Assembly (NCBI GenBank): GCA_013822765.1
Contig: PNKY01000003.1
Location: 186,001 to 250,000, forward strand
DNA length: 64,000 bases
Direction of reading: 5' to 3'
Origin: Rhodospirillum sp.
GTDB lineage: Bacteria; Pseudomonadota; Alphaproteobacteria; Dongiales; Dongiaceae
This document shows positions 35,204-44,151 of this stretch, piece by piece. Under the pieces are notes generated by a model, which did not search any database, was not told where the DNA came from, and saw nothing but the letters and a program-made list of their open reading frames with translations. The number at the start of each line of letters is the position of its first letter. Positions within the stretch are counted from its first letter, which is position 1. Both the position numbers and the translations under genes were made by a program.

Positions 35204-36038
35204 CCCGCAGCACGGACCGATGGGCATAGCGCGACGCTCTCCGGAACACGCTCGACCGCTCGCCGGCCGGGTGGCGCTCGTCACCGGATCGACCAGCGGC
35301 ATCGGCCTCGGCATCCTGGAAGAGATGGCCGCTGCCGGCGCCGCGGTCGTGATGAATGGCCTCGGCGATGCCGGGCAGATCGAGGGCGAACTCACGCGCA
35401 TCCGCAAGGCTCACGACGTTGCCGCCGTCTATCTGCCGGCGAACCTGATGGAGCCGAAGGCCTGCGCCGAGATGATCGCCATGGCGACGGCGCGCCTCGG
35501 CAAGATCGACATCCTGGTGAACAATGCCGGGATCCAGCACGTGGCGCCGATCGAGAGCTTTCCGCCCGAGAAGTGGGACGCCATCCTGGCGCTCAACCTC
35601 TCCGCCGCGTTCCACGCGATCCGCGCGATCTTCGGGGACATGAAGGCGCGCCGCTGGGGCCGCATCATCAATGTCGCCTCGGCCCACGGCCTGGTCGCTT
35701 CGCCGTTCAAGGCGGCCTATGTCGCGGCCAAGCACGGCATCATCGGCCTCACCAAGACGGTCGCGCTGGAAGGCGCCGAGTTCGGCGTCACCGCCAACGC
35801 CATCTGCCCCGGCTATGTCTGGACGCCGCTGGTCGAGCAGCAGATCGACGACCAGGCGAAATCGCATGGCATCTCGCACGACCGGGTCATCAAGGAGGTA
35901 CTGCTGGCCAAGCAGCCGACCAAGACCTTCGCGCAAACCAGCGAGATTGGCGCCCTCGCCGTCTTCCTCGCTGGCGATGCAGCACAGTCCATCACCGGCA
36001 CCGCCCTTCCGGTCGATGGCGGCTGGACCGCACACTGA
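35196..36038 (+). CDS. bdhA: 3-hydroxybutyrate dehydrogenase (SDR family)
   Basis: NAD-dependent oxidation of D-3-hydroxybutyrate to acetoacetate in polyhydroxybutyrate breakdown. The 280-residue classical SDR has the nucleotide motif TGSTSGIGLG near residue 31, NNAG, catalytic Ser in NVASAHGLVAS, YVAAK (Tyr/Lys) and the PGYVWTPLVEQQI segment diagnostic of this enzyme. It overlaps the chimeric ORF by 8 bases, so its translation still depends on that remnant. Confidence 0.93.
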   Translation: MLDPQHGPMGIARRSPEHARPLAGRVALVTGSTSGIGLGILEEMAAAGAAVVMNGLGDAGQIEGELTRIRKAHDVAAVYLPANLMEPKACAEMIAMATARLGKIDILVNNAGIQHVAPIESFPPEKWDAILALNLSAAFHAIRAIFGDMKARRWGRIINVASAHGLVASPFKAAYVAAKHGIIGLTKTVALEGAEFGVTANAICPGYVWTPLVEQQIDDQAKSHGISHDRVIKEVLLAKQPTKTFAQTSEIGALAVFLAGDAAQSITGTALPVDGGWTAH

Positions 36039-36053
36039 TCGGCCGCCCCGTAT

Positions 36054-36239
36054 TCATCGCAGCCTGCGGGGCTGCCAGGCCGGCGCGTCCGTCTCTTCGC
36101 TGGACGCGCCGGCCGCTTCCTTACCATTCATGGTTAGCCATTCCTTAAAGTTTTTGGGCTTTGATCCGAGGCGATAGGCGCGAGGATTGCCGCAACCGCG
36201 GGGATTGATCGCGCCACCCGAGGCCGCCTGGTCAACCAA
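36054..36239 (-). CDS. Doubtful small ORF
   Basis: A 61-codon frame from a TTG, with AGGGG six bases upstream, reads GGAINPRGCGNPRAYRLG then KPKNFKEWLTMNGKE, a composition more protein-like than most shadows here. It would cover the bdhA terminator hairpin, and I recognise no family. It is the only coding candidate in the 273-base gap between bdhA and the SPOR gene. Confidence 0.22.
   Translation of the reverse strand: MVDQAASGGAINPRGCGNPRAYRLGSKPKNFKEWLTMNGKEAAGASSEETDAPAWQPRRLR
36078..36114 (+). terminator. Strong hairpin after bdhA
   Basis: A 13-base perfect stem, GGCCGGCGCGTCC at 36078-36090 and GGACGCGCCGGCC at 36102-36114, with an 11-base loop, lies 40 bases after the bdhA stop. The following GCTTCCTT is only weakly T-rich, so termination is likely but not assured. 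Confidence 0.6.
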
Positions 36240-36311
36240 TGCCGCCCCTGGCCGCGACTCGGACGAATCATTTATGATTCAAGGCTATTCGGGGGCTCAG
36301 GAGATACAAAC

Positions 36312-37325
36312 ATGCGTCGAATCCTGTGCGTGGCGGTTGTGATGTCGGCCCTGTCCGGGCCTGCTCTGGCCGGCATGAGCGAGGGTGTGGCCGCCGTCAC
36401 CGTCGGCGACTACCAGAAGGCGATCGCGGAATTCCAGCCGTTGGCGGCTGGCGGCGATCCGGCGGCGCAGTATCAGCTGGCGAGGATCTATCTCGAGGGC
36501 CACGGCCCGGCGGACGGCCTGCCGCAGGGCATCGACCTCATGACCAAGGCCGCGAACGGCAACCATCCGGAAGCGCAGGCGCAGCTCGGCCTGATGTATG
36601 CCATGGGCCTCGGCGTCCAGGTCGACAACGTGCAGGCCTATGACTGGCTGTCCAGGGCCATCACGGCGCTGCCTGAAGGCACGCGCCGCACCGTGGCCGA
36701 AGCCAACCGCGATGCCGTCTTGAAGCGCATGAATGGGAGCCAGCAGGCTGCGGTCGCGACCTCGACTGCGAAGCCGGCCGCGCCGGTGGCGCCCGCAAAG
36801 CCCGCCCAGGAAGCGGCCAGCAAGCCGGCGGCCACCACCGCCAAGCCCGCCGCGACCACCACGACGACCAAGACCGTGACCGAGGCGGCGGCGACCAGCA
36901 AGCCGGCGACCACCGAAACCATGCCGGCGGGCACCACCACCAACGCGGCTGCGACCACTGCCAAGCCAGCAGCCACCGAAGCCTCGACCAAGACCCCCGA
37001 GAAGCCGGCTGAGAAGCCGGCGCAGGTCGCGAGCACCGAGCCTGCTGCCACTGCCGATCCGACGGCCAAGCCGACGGGCGTGCGCATCCAGCTGGTCTCG
37101 ATGCCGAGCGAAGCGGCGGCGTGGGACGCCTGGAAGCAGATCTCCGGCAAGTATTCCGCCCAGCTCTCCGGCCTGACCGCGATGGTGGAATCGGCCGACC
37201 TCGGGACCAAGGGCACGTTCTATCGCGTGCAGACCGGCCCGTTCACGACCGTCGCGGCGGCGCAGGAACGCTGCACTGCGATGAAGGCCGCCGGCCTCGA
37301 TTGCCTGGTGGTCGGCAAGCCCTGA
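36312..37325 (+). CDS. Exported Sel1-repeat and SPOR-domain protein
   Basis: A 337-residue envelope protein. A signal peptide (ALAG at ~20) is followed by Sel1-like repeats (residues ~30-125: AAQYQLARIYLEGHG, EAQAQLGLMYAMGLGVQ), then a ~110-residue linker of Ala, Thr, Pro and Lys (KPAATTAKPAATTTTTK-like), and a C-terminal SPOR domain (residues ~255-335: RIQLVSMPSEAAAW to FYRVQTGPFTTVAAAQ). SPOR domains bind denuded glycan strands at division sites. AGGAGA precedes the ATG. Confidence 0.87.
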   Translation: MRRILCVAVVMSALSGPALAGMSEGVAAVTVGDYQKAIAEFQPLAAGGDPAAQYQLARIYLEGHGPADGLPQGIDLMTKAANGNHPEAQAQLGLMYAMGLGVQVDNVQAYDWLSRAITALPEGTRRTVAEANRDAVLKRMNGSQQAAVATSTAKPAAPVAPAKPAQEAASKPAATTAKPAATTTTTKTVTEAAATSKPATTETMPAGTTTNAAATTAKPAATEASTKTPEKPAEKPAQVASTEPAATADPTAKPTGVRIQLVSMPSEAAAWDAWKQISGKYSAQLSGLTAMVESADLGTKGTFYRVQTGPFTTVAAAQERCTAMKAAGLDCLVVGKP

Positions 37326-37337
37326 TCTTCGTTGGTC

Positions 37338-37380
37338 GCATTTTCTCCGCCGAACCAGCATCCACTTCGGCGGAAAATGC
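37338..37380 (+). terminator. Hairpin after the SPOR gene
   Basis: GCATTTTC-t-CCGCCGAA at 37338-37354 pairs with TTCGGCGGAAAATGC at 37366-37380. The A/T-rich foot of the stem gives T-runs in both directions, as in bidirectional intrinsic terminators. Confidence 0.65.
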
Positions 37381-37506
37381 TCCAGGCCCGCCTCACGCGC
37401 TTGTGAGTGCCACAGACGCGCGGACTGGGTCAGACTCGCGTCGATCAACGTAGTACCTGCGACGCACTGCGGCGCATCGACCCTTGACCTCAATGGAGTT
37501 CCGACG

Positions 37507-37758
37507 ATGAAGAACGCGCTGCTCCTGGCCACCGCTGTCGCGGCCGCCGTTTCCGGCCCGCTCATGATTTCGGCGCAGGCCGCCGACAACGAAAAGTGCT
37601 TTGGCGTCGCGGCCGCCGGCCAGAACGATTGCCAGACCGCCAGCAACTCCTGCGCCGGGCAGGTGGCCGATGCCGCCCGCGGCGACGCCTGGATCTATGT
37701 GCCGGCCGGCACCTGCGAGAAGATCAACGGCGGCAGCCTCGAGCCAAAGCAGGGCTGA
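37507..37758 (+). CDS. Bufferin-like periplasmic peptide, BufA1/DUF2282 family (copy 1)
   Basis: An 83-residue precursor: signal peptide ~1-26 (AQA cleavage), then a mature part with four cysteines at 31, 42, 49 and 70 in KCFGVAAAGQNDC, SCAGQ and WIYVPAGTCEKI. This is the BufA1 (DUF2282) pattern; described bufferins are cysteine-modified copper-binding peptides matured by BufB with BufC. No bufB or bufC is in the window. It has its own ribosome site (GGAG) and its own terminator, so it is a separate unit from copy 2. Confidence 0.85.
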   Translation: MKNALLLATAVAAAVSGPLMISAQAADNEKCFGVAAAGQNDCQTASNSCAGQVADAARGDAWIYVPAGTCEKINGGSLEPKQG

Positions 37759-37791
37759 CACCGCGTCCTTTCATTCCTTCCTCTTTTTCTC

Positions 37792-37824
37792 AATCGGCGC
37801 GCCTCTGCGCGCCGATTTTCTTTT
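37792..37824 (+). terminator. Intrinsic terminator after bufferin-like copy 1
   Basis: AATCGGCGCGC at 37792-37802 and GCGCGCCGATT at 37807-37817 form an 11-base stem with a 4-base loop, followed by TTCTTTT. This is a classic Rho-independent terminator. Confidence 0.85.
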
Positions 37825-37889
37825 GGCCTGAGCGAACGCGATCGTTATGAGCGCGTCGTTCAAGCCAATGTGAACAGCCCTGTTTCCCG

Positions 37890-37926
37890 ATGCCGTGTCA
37901 TTATGGAGTGAATGCGAACACGGCAT
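37890..37926. repeat. Inverted repeat between the two bufferin-like genes
   Basis: ATGCCGTGT at 37890-37898 and ACACGGCAT at 37918-37926 with a 19-base spacer. It lies 100-136 bases before copy 2 and could be an operator or a terminator remnant. Confidence 0.4.
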
Positions 37927-38025
37927 TTTAGCGGACTGCGCGGGGTCGCTAGCTTGAGGTGACGGCAGGTGCTTCGCATCGCCTGCCGATCGGACCCATC
38001 TCAAACGCATCAGGAGACCCCGACC

Positions 38026-38277
38026 ATGAAGACCTCCCTCATCCTCGCCGGCGCCGTTGCCGCCGCCCTTTCCGCGCCGCTGATCGGCGTTGCTTCTGCA
38101 GCCGACAACGAGAAGTGCTTCGGCATCGCCGCCGCGGGCCAGAACGATTGCCAGTCCGCCGGCAATTCCTGCGCCGGCCAGGTGAATGAAGCCGCGCGCG
38201 GCGACGCCTGGATCTACGTGCCTGCCGGCACCTGCGCCAAGATCGACGGCAGCAGCCTCGAGCCGAAGCAGAGCTGA
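38026..38277 (+). CDS. Bufferin-like periplasmic peptide, BufA1/DUF2282 family (copy 2)
   Basis: An 83-residue paralogue of the gene at 37507 with the four cysteines at the same positions (31, 42, 49, 70). The mature parts are nearly identical from ADNEKCFG to VPAGTC, while the signal peptides differ. This points to a recent tandem duplication with selection on the mature peptide. CAGGAGA precedes the ATG. It starts a probable operon with the 62-residue ORF and DoxX. Confidence 0.87.
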   Translation: MKTSLILAGAVAAALSAPLIGVASAADNEKCFGIAAAGQNDCQSAGNSCAGQVNEAARGDAWIYVPAGTCAKIDGSSLEPKQS

Positions 38278-38343
38278 GCCGCAGCGGCGCGGAGCGGCGG
38301 CAATCGCCTGCCGTTCCGCCTTCGTCCAGCCGGAGCGTTCACC

Positions 38344-38532
38344 GTGCCGACCAAGAAGAAATCCTGCGAGCTCGTACAGCAAGGCATCGCCGGGCCTGCG
38401 CCGGATCAGATCCTCAACGCCATCCGCGCGGAATACTGGCTGCCGGCGGGCACGCCATCGCCACGCGAACCGAGCAAGGATGCCGGGCAGCCGGCTCAAC
38501 CCGACACACTGAAGACCAAGGTGAAGTCATGA
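38344..38532 (+). CDS. Uncharacterised 62-residue protein in bufferin-like operon
   Basis: A GTG start with GGAG about eight bases upstream encodes a soluble peptide beginning MPTKKKSCELVQQGIAGPAP, then DQILNAIRAEYWLPAG and a Pro/Lys-rich tail. Its stop overlaps the doxX start (ATGA), a strong sign that it is translated. It occupies the place where bufB and bufC lie in known bufferin operons but is far too short to be either, and I see no match to them. One cysteine is present. Confidence 0.6.
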   Translation: MPTKKKSCELVQQGIAGPAPDQILNAIRAEYWLPAGTPSPREPSKDAGQPAQPDTLKTKVKS

Positions 38533-38996
38533 CCGCCCTTGTCCACCACGCGCTCCGTCTCCGCGACCTCGCGAACAAGATCCCGTACAGTGCCGCGGCG
38601 CTGTTGGCGCGGGCGGCGATCGCGACCATCTTCTGGCGCGCGGCATCGACCAAGCTCGCCAATTTCGAACTCACGATCGCCCTGTTCCAGGACGAGTACC
38701 TGGCGAACCTGCCGTTCCTGCCGGCGGCGCCGATGGCCTACCTGGCGACCGCTGTGGAGCTCGTCATGCCGGCGCTGATCGCCGCCGGATTGTTGACGCG
38801 CCTCGCCACCCTGCCGCTGATCGGCATGGCGCTGTTCATCCAGCTATTCGTCTATCCGACGAGCTGGCCGGATCACCTGATCTGGATCGCACTGCTGGTC
38901 CTGCTGCTCGCCCGCGGGCCGGGTGCGATCTCGCTCGACGCGCTGCTAGCGCGGCAGTTCGGCCGCAGCGGTGCGGCAATGCGCGCAGGCGCCTAG
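38529..38996 (+). CDS. DoxX family membrane protein
   Basis: A 155-residue protein with four hydrophobic helices, starting with an amphipathic segment (LRLRDLANKIPYSAAALLAR) and continuing FWRAASTKLANFE, LATAVELVMPALIAAGLLTR and FVYPTSWPDHLIWIALL. The WxxAxxK and PxxW-like patterns fit DoxX. DoxX proteins often accompany bufferin operons, where a redox or electron-transfer role is supposed. It is coupled to the small ORF before it. Confidence 0.87.
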   Translation: MTALVHHALRLRDLANKIPYSAAALLARAAIATIFWRAASTKLANFELTIALFQDEYLANLPFLPAAPMAYLATAVELVMPALIAAGLLTRLATLPLIGMALFIQLFVYPTSWPDHLIWIALLVLLLARGPGAISLDALLARQFGRSGAAMRAGA

Positions 38997-39080
38997 GCCG
39001 CCCCTCCGCTCTAAGATCAATTGCCATTCCTGGACCGGGCGGCCACCATGGACAGTGGGGTTCTGAGTCGGACAGGAAGC

Positions 39081-40355
39081 ATGGCAACGGAGAGGGGCGG
39101 CGCACTGCCACGTGTGGTGATTCTCGGCGCGGGATTCGGCGGACTATCCGCCGCCAAAGCGCTGCGCAACGCGCCCTGCGACGTGGTGGTGATCGACCGG
39201 CGCAACTATCATCTGTTCCAGCCCCTGCTCTACCAGGTCGCGACCGCGGCGCTGTCACCGGCCGAGATCGCGAGCCCGATCCGTTCCATTCTCAGCCGGC
39301 AGAAGAACGCACGCGTGCTGATGGCGCGCGTCACCGGCGTCGATGCCCAGCGCAAGCTGGTCAATCTCGAGCGTGGCCGCGATGAGCCGTTCGACTACCT
39401 GATCGTCGCGACCGGCGCGCGGCACGCCTATTTCGGGCACGACGACTGGGCGAAGAGTGCGCCGGGCCTCAAGAAGATCGAGGACGCCACCGATATCCGC
39501 CGGCGCATTCTGCTGGCGTTCGAGCGCGCCGAGACCACCGACGATGCCGACGAGCGCAAGGCGCTGCTGACCTTCGTGGTGATCGGCGGCGGCGCGACCG
39601 GCGTCGAGATGGCGGGCGCGATCGCGGAGGTGGCGCATTGGGCGCTGGCCGACGAGTTCCGTGTCATCGACCCGACCCAGGCGCGCGTCATCCTGGTCGA
39701 GGCGGGCCCTCGCCTGCTGCCGGCCTTTCCGGCCGATCTCGCGGAGCATGCGCGCAAGGCGCTGGAGAAGCTGGGGGTCGAAGTGCATCTCGGCCGCGCG
39801 GTCGAGCATTGCGACGACAACGGCATCGTCTATGGCGGCGAGCGGCTGGCGGCGCGCACCATCGTCTGGGGCGCCGGTGTGCAGGCCTCGCCCGCCGCCA
39901 AGTGGCTGGATGTCGACAAGGACCGTGCCGGGCGCGTGGTGGTGGCCAAGGACCTGACCGCGCCGGGCCACGCCGAGATCTTCGTCGTCGGCGATACGGC
40001 CGCGGTGCTGGACGGCAAGGGCCAGCCGGTGCCCGGCATCGCGCCGGCCGCCAAGCAGATGGGCGCCTATGCCGCGCGCGTGATCTTCGCACGGCTCGCC
40101 GGCAGCGAGCCGCCCGGACCGTTCCGCTACCGCCACGCCGGCTCGCTCGCCACCATCGGGCGCAGCGCTGCGATCGCCGATTTCGGCTGGCTCAAGGTCA
40201 CGGGCTGGCTGGCCTGGTGGCTGTGGGGCATCGCCCACATCTATTTCCTGATCGACTTCCGCAGCCGCTTTATCGTGGCGATGCAGTGGTTCTGGTCGTA
40301 CCTGACCTTCCGCCGCGGCGCGCGCCTCATAACAGGCACCGAAGCCGACGTATAA
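39081..40355 (+). CDS. ndh: NAD(P)/FAD-dependent oxidoreductase, type II NADH dehydrogenase-like
   Basis: Single-subunit NADH:quinone oxidoreductase, non-proton-pumping, at the inner face of the membrane. The ~424-residue protein has the FAD motif VVILGAGFGGLSAAKAL, YHLFQPLLYQVATAALSP (quinone/FAD region), the NADH motif FVVIGGGATGVEMAGAIAE and VVGDTAAV. The C-terminal WLAWWLWGIAHIYFLI is the membrane anchor. ATG 39081 has AGGA just upstream; ATG 39048 is an alternative start. It follows doxX by 84 bases and may respond to the same condition. Confidence 0.9.
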   Translation: MATERGGALPRVVILGAGFGGLSAAKALRNAPCDVVVIDRRNYHLFQPLLYQVATAALSPAEIASPIRSILSRQKNARVLMARVTGVDAQRKLVNLERGRDEPFDYLIVATGARHAYFGHDDWAKSAPGLKKIEDATDIRRRILLAFERAETTDDADERKALLTFVVIGGGATGVEMAGAIAEVAHWALADEFRVIDPTQARVILVEAGPRLLPAFPADLAEHARKALEKLGVEVHLGRAVEHCDDNGIVYGGERLAARTIVWGAGVQASPAAKWLDVDKDRAGRVVVAKDLTAPGHAEIFVVGDTAAVLDGKGQPVPGIAPAAKQMGAYAARVIFARLAGSEPPGPFRYRHAGSLATIGRSAAIADFGWLKVTGWLAWWLWGIAHIYFLIDFRSRFIVAMQWFWSYLTFRRGARLITGTEADV

Positions 40356-40491
40356 GCCCGCTCAGTATCCGAGCACTCTCAACCAGCTGTTGCGCGACTG
40401 CCACGCCGTTGCAGCGCCTGTCATCTGCTTGCAACGGAATGGGCGCCGTCCTGTTCGCGAGCAGGGTCTACCTGCATGGTGGGAGAGTCGC

Positions 40492-41454
40492 ATGAATAGG
40501 ATCTTGAGCCTTCGCGTGTTCGCGCTGTCGCTTGCTGGCGCGTGCACAGCCTCCGGTCTTGCCTTCGCGCAATCTGATGTCACCCCGTACAATCCGAACG
40601 CGACTCTGGTCGCCCAGGCCAACACGCAGCAGTACGTCGTGCTGTTCGCGTTGGACGATGCGACGCTCAATTCCGAGGCGCAGGCGACAATTGCCGCTGC
40701 CGCGCAGGAGTTCCAGCGCACCGGATCGGCCAGGATTTCGCTCCGCGGCCACACCGACACCTCGGGCGATGCGACCTACAACCAGGCGCTGTCCGAGCGC
40801 CGCGAGCAGGTCGTGACGGATGAGCTGGTCCGCCAGGGCGTTCCGGCCGACGCCATCTCCGGCGTCGCGGTCGGCGAAGCCGATCCGGCGGTGGCAACGG
40901 GAGACGGCGTCCGGGAAGAGCAGAACCGTCGCGTTGAGATTGCCCTCGAAGCGCCGCCGCCTGCACCCGCGGAGCCGGCCCCTGCACCCGCGCCGGAGCC
41001 TGCGCCGCAAGTCGTCGCCGAGCCCGCGCCGGAAACGAACCGCTTCACATTCTCCGTCGGGCCATTCTATGGCTACAACATCGAGGATTTGAACGGCGGC
41101 GACAGCCACTTTGGCGGCCTGAATTTAAGCCTCGACTACGAGATATCGCCCTGGGTCGGAGCCGGACTTGAGCAGGCCGGCTTCTATCACTTCGGTACCG
41201 ACAATGAGGGCTTCGGCGGCCGCACCGCGGCGAGCCTGGACCTGCTGCTGGGCCGCGACGACGTCGTGCCCTATCTCGGCGGCAACATCGGATACCTCTA
41301 TGGGTCGGGCATCGACGAGGACTTCTTCGCCGGACCCGAAATCGGCATCAGGGCCGGCGCCTTCAACGCCAAGGTCGCGTACGACATGCCGTTCAACCGC
41401 GATGCCGGGGAAGGCGTGGTGGCGACGACCATCGGCTACGGGTTCAAGTTCTAA
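40492..41454 (+). CDS. Outer-membrane protein with N-terminal OmpA peptidoglycan-binding domain and C-terminal beta-barrel
   Basis: A 320-residue exported protein: signal peptide to ~AFA, then an OmpA C-like domain (residues ~40-145: YVVLFALDDATLNSEAQ, SLRGHTDTSGDATYNQALSERR, EEQNRRVEI), a Pro/Ala hinge, and from ~185 an eight-strand-like barrel (FTFSVGPFYGYNIEDL, LNLSLDYEISPWVGAGLEQ) ending in IGYGFKF with a terminal Phe. Standard OmpA has the barrel first, so the order here is inverted. GGGAGAG precedes the ATG. Confidence 0.85.
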   Translation: MNRILSLRVFALSLAGACTASGLAFAQSDVTPYNPNATLVAQANTQQYVVLFALDDATLNSEAQATIAAAAQEFQRTGSARISLRGHTDTSGDATYNQALSERREQVVTDELVRQGVPADAISGVAVGEADPAVATGDGVREEQNRRVEIALEAPPPAPAEPAPAPAPEPAPQVVAEPAPETNRFTFSVGPFYGYNIEDLNGGDSHFGGLNLSLDYEISPWVGAGLEQAGFYHFGTDNEGFGGRTAASLDLLLGRDDVVPYLGGNIGYLYGSGIDEDFFAGPEIGIRAGAFNAKVAYDMPFNRDAGEGVVATTIGYGFKF

Positions 41455-41501
41455 TGCGATGATGCGGCGGCGCGTGAATTTCGCGCGCGGCCGTCGGAGG
41501 C

Positions 41502-42659
41502 TCATCCAGCCTGTGCCCAGGCGATCAGCTTGCGCAGAAAGGCCTCGCCGGCCAGCATCTGGCTGAGCTCGATGAATTCGTCCGGCTGATGCGCCTGCAA
41601 GATCGAACCCGGTCCGCAGACGATGGCAGATAGGCCGGCAGCCTGGAACTGTCCCGCCTCGGTTGCGAAGGCGACGCCGATGGTCTGGTTGGCGCCGGTC
41701 AGGAACTTCACCAGAGTCTCCGCAGCGCCGCCGGGCTCGTCCACCAGGGGCGGCACCTGCGCGCGCGGCCGTGTGGTCACGCTCGCTTCCGGCGCGACCC
41801 GCTGCAACCGTGGCAGCACGGTGCCGGCGATGAAGCGCTCCAGCTGCGGCAGCACCAGCGACGGATCGGCGCCGGGCGTCGCGCGGAAATCCCAATGGAC
41901 GGTGCAATGGCGCGCGACGATGTTGACCGCGGTGCCGCCGTCGATCCGGCCGACATTGATGGTGGGATAAGGCGGTTCGAAATTCGCATCGTTGAAGGAC
42001 GAGTGCGTCAACTCGTTCGCGATGCGATCAAGCTCGCCGACGATCGCCGCGGCGGCGAGGATAGCGTTGGCGCCCTTGTGGGTCTGGCTGGAATGGGCGT
42101 CGCGGCCGGTGATCTCGGTCTCGAAGGAATAGCAGCCCTTGTGGCGGGTCCCGAGCTTGAGCTCCGTCGGCTCGCCGATGATGGCGAGCGCGGGCTTGGG
42201 AAAGCGCTTGCCCAGCTCCGCGATCAAGTGCGGCGCGCCGAGGCAGCCGATCTCCTCGTCATAGGAGAAGGCGAAATGGATCGGCACCTTCAGCGGGCGC
42301 GCCAGCATCTCCGGCGCCAGCGCGAGGCACAGCGCGATGAAGCCCTTCATATCGGAGGTGCCGCGGCCGTAGAGCCTGCCGTCGCGCTGCGACAGGGTGA
42401 AGGGATCGCTGCTCCACGGCTGGCCTTCCACCGGCACGACGTCGGTGTGGCCGGAAAGAACGAGGCCGCCGGGCGCATCGGGCCCGATGCTGGCCCACAG
42501 GTTGGCTTTCGGCTGGCCGTCGGGCGCCGGGACCAGGTCGCTCTTGATGCCGTGGCGCGCCAGCTCATCGCGGATCCACTGGATGAGATCGAGGTTGCTG
42601 CGCGCCGAGACCGACGGAAAGCCGACCAGCCGTTCCAGGATGTCGATCGCATTCGGCAT
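41502..42659 (-). CDS. argE: Acetylornithine deacetylase
   Basis: Removes acetyl from N-acetylornithine in arginine synthesis (M20 family), 385 residues. Metal ligands lie in LSGHTDVVPV and GRGTSDMKGF (His, Asp) and EEIGCLGAPHL (Glu, Glu). The dimerisation domain includes GRDAHSSQTHKGANA. M20 family members are hard to tell apart; succinyl-diaminopimelate desuccinylase or another deacylase is possible. One base separates its start codon from the trkH stop. Confidence 0.87.
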   Translation of the reverse strand: MPNAIDILERLVGFPSVSARSNLDLIQWIRDELARHGIKSDLVPAPDGQPKANLWASIGPDAPGGLVLSGHTDVVPVEGQPWSSDPFTLSQRDGRLYGRGTSDMKGFIALCLALAPEMLARPLKVPIHFAFSYDEEIGCLGAPHLIAELGKRFPKPALAIIGEPTELKLGTRHKGCYSFETEITGRDAHSSQTHKGANAILAAAAIVGELDRIANELTHSSFNDANFEPPYPTINVGRIDGGTAVNIVARHCTVHWDFRATPGADPSLVLPQLERFIAGTVLPRLQRVAPEASVTTRPRAQVPPLVDEPGGAAETLVKFLTGANQTIGVAFATEAGQFQAAGLSAIVCGPGSILQAHQPDEFIELSQMLAGEAFLRKLIAWAQAG

Positions 42660-42660
42660 G

Positions 42661-44121
42661 TCAGCCTCGCCAGAAGGTCGGCGTGAATAGCACGAGAACA
42701 GCCAGCAGCTCGAGCCGTCCCAGCAGCATCGCTAGCGACAGGATCCACTTGGCGCCTTCCGGCAGGGTCGAGAAATTGCCGGCCGGTCCGATCACCGTGC
42801 CGAAGCCCGGGCCGACGTTGCCGAGCGCCTGCGCGACGCCGGAGAAGGCGGTGGTCATGTCGACGTTGAACGCCGCCACCGCGGTCCCCAGCACCGCGAA
42901 GGTGAAGAGATAGAGCACGATGAAGCCGATGACGGAGCGCACCACGTCGTCGCTGACCGGCACGCCGTTATAGGTCGGCAGCAGTACGCGGTGCTGATGC
43001 ACCAGGGAGCGCAGCTGCCACTTGGCGAACGAGCCGAGGATGCAGAAGCGGAACACCTTGATGGCGCCGGTGGTTGAGCCGGTGCAGCCCCCGACGAACA
43101 GCAGCACGATGAACATGGCTTCGGGGAACGGACCCCATTGGGAGTAGTCCTCCGACACGAAGCCAGCGGTGGTGCCGAGGCTGATGACTGTAAACGCGGA
43201 GGAGCGTAACGCCGGCTCGAACGCACGGTCGTTGACCGCGACCTGCCACAGCGTCACCAGGACGACGCAGAGGATGATATAGCCGAAATACCAGCGCGTC
43301 TGGGTATCGCGCGCGAGTCCGCGCCAGTCGCCGTGCCAGACGGCGCGCGCCATCAGCGCGAATGCCATGCCGCCGATCAGGGTGAACAGGGTCGTCACCC
43401 ATTCGATCGGAGCGCTCTGGTAGAAGCCGATCGAGGCATCCTTGTTGGCGAAGCCGCCGGTGGCGATGATTGACATCGCGTGGCAGACCGAATCGAACAG
43501 CGGCATCCCGACCACCGTCAGCACGATCGCGCACAGCACGGTCAGCACGGCGTAGATCGAGAAGATCTCCCACGTCATCTCGCTGACGCGGGCGCGGATC
43601 TTGTCCGACTGGTCGGAGGATTCGGCGCGGAACAGCTGCATGCCGCCGACTCTGAGGTACGGCAGCAGCATGACCGCGATGACGATGATGCCGACGCCGC
43701 CGACCCAGTGCAGAAGCGCGCGCCACAGCAGGACGCCGTGCGATTCCGCCTCCAGGTCGGCGATGATGGTCGAGCCGGTGGTGGTGAGGCCCGAGGTCGA
43801 TTCGAAGAACGCGTCGGCGAAGGCCAGCTGCTCGCGCGACAGCATGAAGGGCAGCGCCGCGAACACGCAGCTCACGACCCAGCTGAGGGTGATGAGCAGG
43901 AATCCCTCGCGCCGGCCGATCACCGGCTTGTGGCTGGTTCGGAAGGCGAGGATGGTGGCGCCGCCAACGCCGCCCGTCACCGTCGCGGACGCAAGGAACG
44001 CCGTCCAGTTCGAATCGGCGACGACGAAGTCGGCGAGCGCCGGCAGCAGCATCAGCGCCGCCAGCCCGCTCAGGAACGTGCCGAGCGCATAGAAAACCGA
44101 ACGATGATCCGGCCACGACAT
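42661..44121 (-). CDS. trkH: Trk potassium uptake membrane subunit TrkH
   Basis: A 486-residue K+ channel-like transporter with about 12 hydrophobic helices arranged as four M1-P-M2 repeats. Selectivity-loop sequences are visible: [32 protein letters not shown] and LGNVGPGFG. It needs the cytosolic TrkA subunit, not in this window. Start ATG 44121 is followed directly by the first helix region. It appears co-transcribed with argE. Confidence 0.95.
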   Translation of the reverse strand: MSWPDHRSVFYALGTFLSGLAALMLLPALADFVVADSNWTAFLASATVTGGVGGATILAFRTSHKPVIGRREGFLLITLSWVVSCVFAALPFMLSREQLAFADAFFESTSGLTTTGSTIIADLEAESHGVLLWRALLHWVGGVGIIVIAVMLLPYLRVGGMQLFRAESSDQSDKIRARVSEMTWEIFSIYAVLTVLCAIVLTVVGMPLFDSVCHAMSIIATGGFANKDASIGFYQSAPIEWVTTLFTLIGGMAFALMARAVWHGDWRGLARDTQTRWYFGYIILCVVLVTLWQVAVNDRAFEPALRSSAFTVISLGTTAGFVSEDYSQWGPFPEAMFIVLLFVGGCTGSTTGAIKVFRFCILGSFAKWQLRSLVHQHRVLLPTYNGVPVSDDVVRSVIGFIVLYLFTFAVLGTAVAAFNVDMTTAFSGVAQALGNVGPGFGTVIGPAGNFSTLPEGAKWILSLAMLLGRLELLAVLVLFTPTFWRG

Positions 44122-44151
44122 CGGCCAGGCTTCCCCCTTTGTCGCCCGGCC

